Source: Siphonodentalium dalli
Taxonomy: Eukaryota > Mollusca > Scaphopoda > Gadilida > Siphonodentaliidae
DNA: 64,000 nt
Direction of reading: 5' to 3'
NCBI GenBank assembly: GCA_032622095.1
Contig: CP136069.1
Coordinates: forward strand, 9,936,036 to 10,000,035
Part shown: one piece after another, positions 36,429 through 48,061 of the stretch
Layout of the letters: the number at the start of each line of letters is the position of its first letter
Numbering within the stretch: the first letter of the stretch is position 1
Position numbers and translations under genes: made by a program
Notes under the pieces: generated by a model
Told to the model about the DNA's origin: nothing
Database searches by the model: none
Seen by the model: only the letters and a program-made list of their open reading frames with translations

Positions 36429-38436
36429 GAATATCACACATAAATTGACATTAATTGGATAGTGAGCTGAAAGCAGATCGGAGCGGTAGGTGTGAAATTC
36501 TAACAATGCGCCAGGGTAATGATCGCACCAGTCACTCGGGAAGTTAAAACACGGATCGTTCCATTATTATCGGACATACATGTATAGGGGTGGTCTGCAT
36601 AGGTGGGGGCCAACACTCTCGGTTGAATGTTTTGGTTTGTCAGGAGGGGCGGGTGATTGGAAGTAAAACTGAACGAGATCCAACCCTGTTTCGAATGTTT
36701 TATCCACAATAATCACGTAATGATCGCGGCCTTGGTCTATATTTATTGTACAGATTCCCATTGGGGTTATAACCTATACGTATTAACTTTGAATAGACGA
36801 CTGTCACCGAGCAACCGCAATGACCGACCCCTCCCATATGAGTGACTGGCATTCATCCATTAAACTCTAAACTCAGTCATTGCGAATTCAGTGATCTGTT
36901 TTTGACATTCGTACATGTGCTATACATATTACGTGGATAATCATCAGAATAGCTGATGCACTGACTCAGAATAATATATCACGGCTTCTGTGTGCGTGAA
37001 TAAACTGCATGTATCATTTTATCGAAACCATGTTAAGTTCGGAATGGCACGCAGAGATTTCCACCATGACATATCAAATTTGACAATCGGTCGCGATTTT
37101 CGCCTGTCGAAGTTCGATGATAATAACGGGCCTGTTTGTGGGCTAATAAAAGGAGGGTAAGGCATTAATTGACATCGCCCATCTATTCAATGTGTTGATC
37201 CCGCCCATTTAATCCAAGCGTAATGGTTGCAGAGTCGAAGCCAGTTTCAAGACCTCTGTGTCTTTCAATATATCAGACTTAATGAATAATTATTTAATTA
37301 CAAGTTCATTCGTCGTAGTCCAGGGTTGGTAGGACCCCTCGTGCATCCATCAATACTTAACGGCTTTTGTATTTTCATATAACCTAATATGTACTGATCA
37401 GGAAAAATGATCTTAACAGCAAATATTTCGGGTCCTGGTGTACTTACTGGGTAAAAGTTTATCCTTACTCGGTTACCATTTTTTCCCGATTATGATGGGT
37501 GGGGGAAACTGATATCCCATATGGGTAATGTATTGTGATTGTATATTAACATGTGAGATGTCGTTTTGTATATATTTGAATACTCTATCCACTAGTAGCA
37601 AACAAGATACGTCTTCATTTATGACGTCCCCAGATGTCAAAAGTTCACGCAACTGCGATGAAAACACAAACATAGTCTGGGATCTGACATGGTTCCCAAG
37701 CACCCGACCACATGACTTAACTTTTCTCCACTCATTTTCTACCTGGTAATGCCCCTCCAATTTAAATGTTAACACGAAAAAAAGCAGCCGTGTAAACATG
37801 AGGCAAGATGGCATCCAACTGGTGGCCGTTTTAAGGCTTTATGAGACAGTTTGATCCAAGTGTATATGTTATTGTGAAGCTACCTTTTTGTGGCAAACTT
37901 GGAACACCACGTCCGGGATGACCACCACAATGACCGCGGAGGTGGACATACAACTAAGTTAGTTTCTGCTGTTTGGAACTGGTTGACAATAGCGACTTTA
38001 TTTTGTATTTTGCATGTTAACTGATCATTGGAATAAATAATAAAGAATGGCTTTATGTGGGTCGCAGCCCCTTCCGATCCCTAACAAATTTGATTTTACA
38101 TTCTGGTCACACTCAACAAGAAATGAGCAGAACAGTGCAATGTAAGTTAGACATACCATTACTTATAAATATTCGAATTCAATGGATCCAAAATTGTCAC
38201 TTTAGCTCACCTTGGACAAATTATGGAAAATATATTGCCCCAGTGTGCCCTGCAATCGGTTACAAGTTGGGTTGATGAATATAATCGACTAATATGCCTT
38301 CTATACATTGAATACTAACAATGACGATGCAGCCTGTTTACTTGTTTCTTTTGTAACCACTGACATTGGAATTATTGGATTTTTCTTTCACAAACTTGAC
38401 ATCAAAATCAGCCAAAATGGACATCTCATGTATGAC
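36429..38436. other. Non-genic sequence
   Basis: No supported gene. A 113-codon minus-strand frame (37473-37814) has moderately protein-like composition but no recognised domain, and its length is within chance expectation. Confidence 0.35.
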
Positions 38437-39314
38437 ACTGATGTGTTTTTTGACCGAATTACTTAAGATGGCTTGCAAAATGGCAACCACATCTGGTAAA
38501 AAGTTTAGTTTTCGCACATATATCCCAAACATTATTATCTGCTGTTCCGAAATGGTAACAAAGCGTGAATCATTTGGTTATTGAACATGCTACGTGACCA
38601 ACTGAAAATAAATGGACATTCTGGTTTTCCCAGTGCCTTATGGGTCATGACAAATTTATTTCAAATGATGCAGTATGGAATTTTGCCGAAAACTTCTTTT
38701 GTGATTCGGGCCATGTTTATAACGGAGATGGGCAGACATTTCAAAAGGAACTGAGAGAGACCATAGTACATATTTTTATAACAATGGTTTGTCAAAAAGT
38801 GGCGGGATAAGTGGATTTGGCATGAATCAATGGATGGTGAATTAAAGTAACTATATTTCGTAGCAAAAGTGTTTTTTATCTGTCTTAAATGTGTCACACT
38901 GATGTTTTTTTTTACCGAATTACGTAAGATGGCTTGCTTACAAAATGGCAACCACATCTGGTAAAACGTTTAGTTTTCACATATATCCCAAATATTATTC
39001 TCTGCTGTTCCGAAATGGTAACAAAGTGTGACTCATTTGGTTATTAAACATGTTACGTGACCAACGACAGCTAAATGAACATTCTGGTTTTCCCAGTGCC
39101 TTATGGGCCATGGCAAATTTATTTCAAATGATGCAGTATGGAATTTTGCCGAAAACTTCTTTTGTGATTCGGGCCATGTTTAATACGGAGATGGGCAGAC
39201 ATTTCAAACGGAACTGAGAGAGACCATAGTACATAATTTTATAAACAATGGTTTGTCAAAAATTGGCGGGATAAGTGGATTTGGCATGAATCAATGGATG
39301 GTGAATTAAAGTCA
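38437..39314 (+). repeat. Direct tandem duplication, ~465-bp unit
   Basis: 38437-38850 and 38897-39314 are about 95 percent alike over their shared length. Both run from GACCGAATTACTTAAGATGG-like sequence to GGATGGTGAATTAAAGT. No open frame is preserved in both. Confidence 0.92.
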
Positions 39315-39754
39315 TATTAATTATTGTGGTGATACCTGGTCATGATGAGTTAAAAAATATATATCCGATGCGGGTTAATCCGCCATGTCGTCGGTACAGG
39401 GTGTATATATAAATTGGGTGATGTAATATTGCAACTGCATGCGAATGGATTTCGATTGTGTATATTTATATTTATGTTCAAGTTTCAACTATACGTCATG
39501 TTCCTGCCAGTCCTGCCTAACTATATATATTATAATTATAGAAGATATAGATAACGATAACGTACATGACCATCACGATTAGTTAAGTTGCGTTTACATT
39601 TACTTTAGTTATTTTTCGCTAGACACAGTCATATATTTTGGCAGAGGTGTGGATCGTCATGACTGAATGATGGTGATCTAAGGAAACACAAGCTACGAAA
39701 ACCGTTTAGTTTTGATTATGAATGTTTGGACAGCCATAACAATTGTGCAATTGA
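39315..39754. other. Non-genic sequence
   Basis: AT-rich. No supported feature. Confidence 0.35.
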
Positions 39755-40620
39755 CATACCCTTTTAAATTCCAAGTAAATTATGGCAAAATCAGGTAAGC
39801 AATTATATACTCTGGTCGAAGCCACGTAAAAGCCACGTAAATGTACATATCCTTGCAAATCCCAAATAAATCATGGTAAAGTCAGGTTAACGGTGATAAA
39901 CTCCGGTAAGGGCCATGTAGACCCACGTAAAATGCATCCCCTTGTAATTGCCATGCAAGTAAAGGCATGGTGTACCCCTCTGTACTTAGTAAAATTCATG
40001 GGTAAAACTCATGTAAATCAGAACATATTGTAATAATTTAGATCACTTCTTCTCTAAAATCGCTCATCAATAAGGCTCTTTAAACATTTGTATTATTTTC
40101 CATTTCTGATTACATATGATTACATACAGAATTCTTCGAGGAAAAGAAAAAATCGCTTTACTTCAAAAGTCGTCAGTTACTTCAAAACGAGGAGATATAC
40201 AACCATGATGCTTTTGGGTTGGTTCCAATCAGAGATGGGTGTGGTGAATAACTAAGTTCTACATTCTCTAATATTAATGTTAGGTGGCAGATAAGAACAC
40301 ATCATGTGATTTCGAATGAGGTGAGGTATTGCCATACAATAATATCCCAGTGATTAAAGAGGAATGATAGTATAAATCTTGTCCTATTTCTGGACTAAAG
40401 TCTGGTATGCTGTCATTGTAGCAGGTCAGACTTACACTACCGATCATACAAAACGTATTTCAACAAAGGTACACGGATGCATTTGGTTGGTGTATAATTT
40501 CAGTGGGGTACACCATGCGTTTACTTGGTATTTGCAAGGGTATGTCCGACTTTAACATATTTTGCGAGAGTAGAGTCATGAAAACCACGATTTACCGGGC
40601 TTTACCAACGTATTTTACAC
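39755..40620. repeat. Tandem ~95-bp units with an inverted partner
   Basis: 39755-39985 holds about 2.5 copies of a unit with CCTTGCAAATYCCAARTAAA, TCAGGTAA and GCCACGTAAA. 40503-40620 carries the reverse complement. The best-matched arms are 39941-39984 and 40503-40545, both containing GCATGGTGTACCCC. A foldback element is likely. Confidence 0.65.
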
Positions 40621-40914
40621 GAATATGAGCGATAACTCTATTTCAAAATAGCACATATATCAGCTGTGGTGTTTTCTGTCTCTTTTAGCCTTGTGTATGT
40701 GAATGCAAGGATATCAACGTCTTCATATTATGCAGAATAACACCTGTTTTGGGGATTAAGCTTTTAATATTAAGATGCATTTTATGGAATGCCCTGATTG
40801 CCATCCCCATATCGATATGACAGTTGAGAAGATTTAATTGTTCAAATGACTTAATTGGGTCACCATTTGTCGAGATTGTGAAATTTGAATGTCCAAAACT
40901 CCTTAAATTGATAT

Positions 40915-41852
40915 GGAGATGGCCTGGGACCGATAATTTTCTTAATTTACGTTAACGATATGTCAAATTCGACAACCATGGATATCTTATCATACGCGGA
41001 CGATACGACTCTAGTAACTGGTGGAAAAAATGGCATCCTTGTAGAAAGTTATGTGAATAATGAGTTACGCAACATATTTGCTTGGTGCTGTAGCAATAAG
41101 TTAGTGATCAATAATAAAAAAGCAACTATATGCTAATACACCCAGAGAACAATGATGACAAATGGAACTTTATAAAGGTTTACTTAAATAATAAGGAACT
41201 AAACAAGATAGGAAATCTTGAGCACGAATCCTCCACAAAATTCTTAGGAATCCATATAGACGAAAACCTGACTTTCAAAAAACATGTGTCCTCTGTTTGT
41301 TCTAAAATGGTGAATGCCATATACCACATCAATAAAGTTAAACACTTCTTTCCTGGTAGCGCACTTAAAACATTATATTATGCTATAATACAAAGCCATC
41401 TCGTCTACGGTGTTCAAATATGGGACATGTTCATGCTTCAAAAATGCGCGATACGAGTTTTATGTAATAAGAAATGTAGAAGCCACACAGAACCTCTCTT
41501 TAAAAAAGAAAATATACTCAAAATCCACGACATCCACAAAATACAAGCGGCTGTTTTCATGCATGATTGGTATCATATGCGCTTAATAGAATCATTCACC
41601 GACATGTTTACCAAACACAAAAACCGGACCAGACACCCGGCAAAAGCACCAACTATTTAAAAAAAACCAAGAACATCTTGGTCCCAACAACTACCATTCC
41701 ATTCTTTTCCAACTATATGGAACAACTTAGATAACGAATTTACATCATACCAATCCAGACACACATTCAAACGGCGTTTACATGCCGATTGCATTAAAAA
41801 TATGCTGCAACAATTAAATGCAACAATCAAAGATGTCCCGACTGTGTGGTAG
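40915..41852 (+). pseudogene. LINE reverse transcriptase, 5'-truncated and frameshifted
   Basis: Opens as GLGPIIFLIYVNDMSNSTTM with the RT catalytic box YADD at 40993-41004. There is a frameshift in the A-rich run near 41115, after which the frame runs from 41130 through KFLGIHIDENLTFKKH, LYYAIIQSHLVYG and a shortened IQKCAIRV-like segment to 41660. A third frame continues with FPTIWNNLDNEFTS to a stop at 41850-41852. Order and motifs match the palm, thumb and C-terminal part of non-LTR reverse transcriptases of the Jockey/CR1 group. Everything upstream, including the endonuclease, is missing, as expected for target-primed insertion. The in-frame gap after QIWD suggests a deletion of a dozen or so residues. 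Confidence 0.9.
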
Positions 41853-42103
41853 CTCGTCAATAAGTGACTTCCCCTATATCGCAATCCTCAACCTCACTCA
41901 GCACATTCCTACTCGACTTTCAAGGAACATCCCACTGACAAGAAAGAGACAAACCATAGGGTAACCAATAAGCGATTTATCTAGACGTATACCCTCCATG
42001 TATATAACGCAGTTAAATGCAACGATTGTGTGATACATAATTATATAGCCGTGCATTGTATAAGAAATCTTGACCGCCTATCGTAACATCTTTTCTTCTT
42101 TAA

Positions 42104-42144
42104 GGGGTGGCAGTAAGACAGTATATTCTGACTATGCCACCCCC
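42104..42144 (+). other. Hairpin in the LINE 3' untranslated region
   Basis: GGGGTGGCA pairs with TGCCACCCC, with further pairing inward. It lies about 250 bp after the RT stop and about 60 bp before an AATAAA-containing end near 42200. LINE reverse transcriptases can recognise such 3' structures; that role here is inferred. Confidence 0.6.
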
Positions 42145-42210
42145 TCAAATATACAATGTAATATTTGTCAAATGTATTATGCATTAATGTGTGTATATTG
42201 AAATAAATAG

Positions 42211-42322
42211 AGAATACCTACGGGTGTTGGTTGAATACCCGGATTATCTCATTCGTGGGTACAATTCCTTATACCCACAAATGAGATAATCCGGGTATTC
42301 AATCAAAACCCGTAGGTGTTCT
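42211..42322. repeat. 112-bp palindrome next to the LINE 3' end
   Basis: GAATACCTACGGGTGTTGG opens an arm that is matched by the complement ending at 42322. The inner arm is CCCGGATTATCTCAT and the loop is only a few bases (ACAATTCCTT). It directly follows the probable LINE end, so either the LINE inserted beside it or it shares the junction. Confidence 0.85.
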
Positions 42323-42543
42323 TTTTATTATTATGCGCTGCGTTATAAACCGCCCCAAAACAGCTAGTTTTGTCCTACAGTTCACTTCAAATTATTAGAA
42401 AACTTCGACATTTGTATTTTGTTTACATTCCATCAATTGATTTGCTCACCGCTAAATGACAAATATCGAGCATATCCGCCATAAGAAATAGTCCCCATTG
42501 TTTTATTCTCAAATGATGCGAAAAAATTAATGTATACATAATT

Positions 42544-43017
42544 TAAAGGTACTCAACCCGTAAAGAGGGTCCCCATCTCAACTGATTCCAACAACAACAA
42601 TCCGATCAGAGGGTCCTATATTACTATTTCTTTGGCTTTGGGGGTAAAAAATATTTGATTCGAGTCGAGGAACCCATCAAACAAAGCTCAGAGTTATTAG
42701 ATATTGATTTTTCAAATTTGTTATGTTCTCGAGATGAGTACTAATAACTGCCGTAATCTGCTCTGGATGTGTACTCCAAATCTATTTAAACAGACAAGGA
42801 TGAATAACTCTAAAATCAAGTGGTAATTTTAACGCAATTTTGACTGAGTTCTGGGCCAGATAGTATTCCCGATAATGAAAAATAATAGATTTCTAAAATC
42901 GATATCTAACAAATCTGAGCTTTGATGGGTGACTTCCTCGACTCGAATCAAATATTTTTGACCCCCGAAGCCATTGAAATAGTAATTGAGAGGAGTTTTA
43001 TCGGGTTGAGTACCTTT
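42544..43017. mobile_element. Foldback MITE, family C, copy 2
   Basis: Termini TAAAGGTACTCAACCCG and its complement. The inverted arms extend about 170 bp (AAATATTTGATTCGAGTCGA.. and TCGACTCGAATCAAATATTT). It is related along its length to 1950-2355. Confidence 0.8.
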
Positions 43018-43349
43018 AATGATAAGAATATATTAAAACAAATGAGTTAACATTATAACAATTAAAACTCATTCGCTACCGTAAAAATCAACAATTAAAA
43101 AAATATTCCGGCTGTTATTGATACGCTTTGAAACAGTATGTGATTCGCCGCTATAAACCGGAAGTAATCTCCGAAAAAGTAATACTATTGTGTTATCCAT
43201 CGAGTCGGTCAGTGTTATCCATCGAGTCCGTCCATGCGATGGATATAACGCTCTACGCCACGGCAATTTCCCACTATTTAATGGGGAAGCATATAATAAA
43301 ATATCCTATCTTATCCTATCCTATCCTGTGTGACTATATATAACTTATA
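43018..43349. other. Non-genic sequence with a microsatellite
   Basis: TTATCCATCGAGTC occurs twice (near 43194 and 43214). A TATCC-type microsatellite (TATCCTATCTTATCCTATCC) lies at about 43302-43327. Confidence 0.5.
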
Positions 43350-45285
43350 GGTGGATATCGGCCACGGCGAATAGCAATCTTATCAATGATAGTTCATATC
43401 CTCTCGCCACCCGTGACCCAAGCGACACCAAATGTGATTTAATTCCTCGTATCATTAGAGAATAATGTGTATGAATTTGGTGGAAATTAGTGCTAAATGT
43501 ATTTGTTTCAGCTTTGGTGCAACTGCCATCCTCATGCATGACTTTAACGGCGCCTCTTTTGACATAATTTAAACCACGACCGTTAGACTAATGGATGCAT
43601 GATATACTGGAGATGATTATATATCGGTTTGCTGGTAATAAACAACTAAACAATTCTTATAATAGTTATGACCCCCCTCATCTCTCACCCAAACGTCAGC
43701 GTCTTTAAATCACACGATTATATTCCTCGTATCATAGAGAAGAATAATATATCAATTTGGTGGAAATCTACGCTAAAAATAGTTTATTAAATCAATTGTT
43801 GATGCCTCCCCGCAACGCTGACTCGAACAGCGCCATATCGCGGAGGTGATTATGTATGCGTTTGTTGGAAACCGCGACAAAACTATTTCACCATATTTTT
43901 TTTTTTTTTTTCCGATCTCCCCCCTTTCTTCCCCTGACAACAACAGCGTCACTTTAGAAAATTTTAACCCACACCATTATCTTCCTCGTAAAAAGTTACC
44001 CATCTTAAAACGCCTTGGTGTCATCTCGATTGCTCACCATGAAGTTATATACAAAACGCATGCAGACAGACAGACAACACGATTTGATTTCTCGTATCAT
44101 TTGAGAAGAATGTGTCTGAATTTGATGGTAATTGGTTCTAAAAATATTTAGTTTTGGTGACCCCCCCGTCCCTATTTTGGACTCAAATGGTGCCACTTTA
44201 GTCACCGTTAAACCACACACTTACACTCATTAGAGATTAGAGATGCATATATATAAAATTTGTGAAAATTGGCGAGTATACAAATTCGTATCAAATTCAA
44301 GGTCCCCATATCTCTCACTCAGAGGGCACCAAGTTGGTGTATCTAATCCACACGATAAGATTCCTCGTATCACGGAGAAGAATATGTATCAATCTGGTGG
44401 AAATCGGCGCAAAACATATTGTTATAACTGTGTGTGTCCCTCTCACCTCTATACACCACTTACTCAAATGACCCACTTGTGACATCATTAAACCACACAA
44501 TTAAATGTATGATATCATGGAGATGATTATTTATAAGTTTGGTGCTAATCGGTGAGTAAACAAATTTTTATCAAATTTGGTGACCACCCCTCCCCTCCCC
44601 ATCTCTCAACCAAACAGCACCAATATGGCGTGTTTAAATCACACGATTAGATCTTCGTAATTGGATAAGAACGTGTATCAATTTGGTTGAAATTGGCGCT
44701 AAAAATATTGTGTATCAATTTGGTGCCCCTCTCGTTTTTAGTGCACCCCTGACTCGAATGAGGCCACATTTGACAGATTTAAGCCACACCATTATACTCC
44801 TCATACCATGTGGATTATTTTGTATAAGTGTGGTGGCAATCGGCGACTAAACACATTCTTATCAAATTTAGTGCCCACCCCCAATCTCTCATTCAAACGA
44901 CAACAATTTGGCGTTGTTAAATCGCACAATTAGATTGGTGGAAATCGGCGCTAAAATTAGTTTGATCAATTTTTGGTGCCCCTCTCTCCTTCCGTGCATC
45001 CCTAACTCGAACGACGCAACTTTTGCCATATTTAAACCACACCATTAAATTCTTCATATCATGGGGATGATTATATGTAAGTTTCGTGGCAATCGGCGAC
45101 AAAAACAAATTCTGCCCCTCCCCATGTTCTGCCCCTGACAACAACGGCGTCACTTTAGAAAATTATAACTCCCACCATTATCTTTCCCGTAAAATGTTAC
45201 GCCTAGTAGACCCCTTTGGTATCATCTAGATGGTCCCCTGTGAATTTATATAGAACACAGACAGACAGACATTTGCAAATATAGA
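43350..45285 (+). repeat. Diverged dimeric array, ~280-bp period
   Basis: Two half-unit types alternate. One carries CCTCGTATCA..GAATATGTATCAATTTGGTGG AAATCGGCGC. The other carries CATGGAGATGATTATATATA AGTTTGGTGGCAATCGGCGA. Markers lie near 43449, 43727, 44090, 44366 and 44655. A tail module (GCGTCACTTTAGAAAATT to CAGACAGACAGAC) appears twice, at about 43945-44080 and 45145-45275. This suggests tandem duplication of retroposon 3' ends. No gene. Confidence 0.8.
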
Positions 45286-47061
45286 TATAGATGCATACGG
45301 TGCGTACCCAATTCTTCGGCCGTTTGTGTGACATTGAGAAATTATTAGTTAATTGTAGTCTATAAATCGTGTCTTGTGGTATCATCGGTTTCTATGGCAA
45401 CGGGTGCATATTTTTGGTCACCAATCAAATCAAATCCAAGAGTGAACACAACTAGGGAATCAAAGCGTGTCGTAGCGCAACATTATATGGCAACTTAATC
45501 CTTTGCCACAAAAGTTAGATTAGACTAATAGTACCACTTTATATTCAGTGAAGTGATTCTTCTGACTTACAAATCAATTAACAACATTTACTTTTCGCAA
45601 CTAAAATTGTCATAAATTAGTTTGGAATTATTTAGGCGTCTATTATCTAGTGTGTGTAAGTTCTACAATCGCGTTAAGTATTTTTGGCATTTACATGGCA
45701 ATATGGGCAATGGGGGCTGAGGGGCTGCAGCACCCACCCACCCTCTGAACGATTTGCAATCATAACATAACTGTCGGGCAAATCGCATGGTGCTTCGGGT
45801 GAACTTCTATATCTATACTTATACTTCACATTATTTGTAATGTATTATGCACCGTATATTCAATAATAATAATGGGGCCCAACTTCTCCGGTTACCTAAT
45901 TTATTTGTTCCAGAGTGGCTATTTTATCTCAGGCATGGAATGGCTTGCTATTATATTATCTTATACCTGGCCACCATTCGTCACTGCGTGTTGAAATTTC
46001 AATAATTTAAGTCTAAATTAAATCGCGATATGTATATTATATCCAAATCTTCAGGTAGTGTTACCTATCGTATCGTAGCCGAAGTGTGCATGTAATATTC
46101 AGTTCATGCAATGAATCGTGAGTAGAACCTGATTGAAATACTACTGTGTGGCGAGTCACACTCATCTTCGAGCTATTGGGGCCATGTACGTGTATGCATG
46201 GTGCTATGAACGGTTTGTATTGTGAATGGGTAAAATTATCTGCTCGTAAACCCTCATAGAAGACAGTTTTATACCAGGTTCTATTCAGTTTTCAGAAATA
46301 CATTTAGGTCGCAATGGAAATTTGCATGGTACATGTACATATTTGGTTAATATATTTTGGTCAAAGGTGGTAGCCGGAAATTTGGTTTAAATAACCATCA
46401 GTGGCAGTGCTCTTGTTTTGTCCATCAGTCTCTCTGGATCACTTTATGTTTTACTTTTACAAACATTTCAGAGTTAATAAATGGCTGATATATAGGGTCC
46501 TGATTCATATTGTTATTCTGATGATTCTTCCAAAACGAGGACTTAGTCTACACTGGACTTAAATAACTAATAGTTGTATTAAATGATATTTCTAAGTGAC
46601 CCATTGATAGCCACATTAATGTTTGAGACAGTTGCTTGCTCTTTTTCCATGCACACAATGATCTTGACTTTCGTCACATCAAGACAAGTTTATTTATTTC
46701 AGTTGTACATTTCTTGAGGCTTTCTGAAGGGTTTCGTTTCACCCCACCACCACATATGCAACATGCCATATATCTTAATGTCATCTCTACAGTACTAAGG
46801 CCCATATGAGGTCCCAGTAACATACAATATAGTGTTTTTGCAGTTACAAATTCTTATAATGTTTTAAATGTCATATAAGGGCACAAAAGGTCTTTAGTAA
46901 AACTACCAGTATTAACATCTGCAGGGTTTTGAAACTTTAATCTTTAATGAAATTACAGAAATATTCCATTAACAACAGCAAGGGACCCACATGGCCCAGA
47001 CCCCCCACCCTGCACCCAACAAACATCCCTTCCAACCGATATCATCTCCAACTTCCAACTT
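45286..47061. other. Non-genic sequence
   Basis: No supported gene or repeat over about 1.8 kb. Confidence 0.4.
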
Positions 47062-47640
47062 TTAAAGATACGGGCGGTGTTGGTCGTGGGTACTAGTATG
47101 CTGTTAAAATATTCACCTCCGTCTAAAACCGCCATAAACAGAAAGAATAGTAAGATATAGACAGACTTTGTTCGTCTGCCAATCAGAAATATGACACAAA
47201 CAGTATGTTATTGTCAATTTGCCCCCCCCCCTTCGTTATGTAAACAAAAGCAAAAACAGATACGTTTCCTGGCTTTTGTTTAGACCCGGGTATGGTAAAC
47301 ATGAAGAACGTTATTTGTTACTGTTTTCCTGATATGGAAATAATAAAGAGCCTTTATATCATTTTTGTGTGATTAAACAATATAATTGCGCCGTGTTATA
47401 TAAACAGAAGCAAAACTTATGTAACACGAGCAGTCTCTTGATTACATACATCATCGTACGTCTTGACGACAATATACTATTTACACGCTGATTATGTTTG
47501 GCATATGAGCAGAACGGTATATATCTTGGTGTTCATTCTGTTGATGGCGATTTGAACAAATATGAATATTTCTGCAACGAACGCCGCCCGTGCATTTAAT
47601 ATCTGTTATGTTCACAAGCAGATATATCTCTGCAGATACA
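47062..47640 (+). repeat. Dispersed repeat, family A, copy 2
   Basis: Collinear with 15130-15660, with small indels (an extra TTTGTTCGTCTGCC near 47166 and a run of 10 C near 47223). Keeps the paired AAAGARCGTT motif (47300-47355) in diverged form. Followed by a GA/CA microsatellite near 47643-47680. Confidence 0.8.
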
Positions 47641-47788
47641 TGTAGACAGAGAGAGACAGAGAGAGACACACACAGGACATTAATCTAGATTAAAATAATA
47701 TTCAGGTATGTCATCTGGCAGCCTTGGGTGTAAACAAAACTGCTAGAAATTAAAACAAACTGCCTGAATTTAGAGTGTCTGACATTTG

Positions 47789-47880
47789 CAGAATTAGGTC
47801 CACAGAGGGTGAATTTAGTGTTGATACCCTGTACAGTTGGCTAGCATCACCAAATACACCATCCAGGGACCTAATTCTGC
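47789..47880 (+). repeat. Inverted pair within a coding-looking stretch
   Basis: GCAGAATTAGGTCC (47789) and GGACCTAATTCTGC (47867) are perfect inverse copies. An open frame (47775-48062) crosses them and meets a donor-like CAT|GTAAGT at 47912, with TTTGCAG upstream. The symmetry favours a foldback fragment over an exon, but both remain possible. Confidence 0.5.
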
Positions 47881-48061
47881 TTAGGCATCATCTTCTGGGA
47901 AGTATTTTACATGTAAGTATCAAATTGAAATTTAGGTTTAGTTACTTTTTCCCTTCTGTTCAGTTTCTATGTCCCCCTAATTTGCAGAAGATAAAATACA
48001 TAATTGAGGTGGTCAATGGGTGTGCATTACAAACTTCAACTGTAGAACTTCAATCTGAATA

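Noticed and set aside
37473-37814. 113-codon minus-strand open frame
   Set aside because: Length is within chance expectation for 64 kb of AT-rich DNA; no motif and only weak splice signals.
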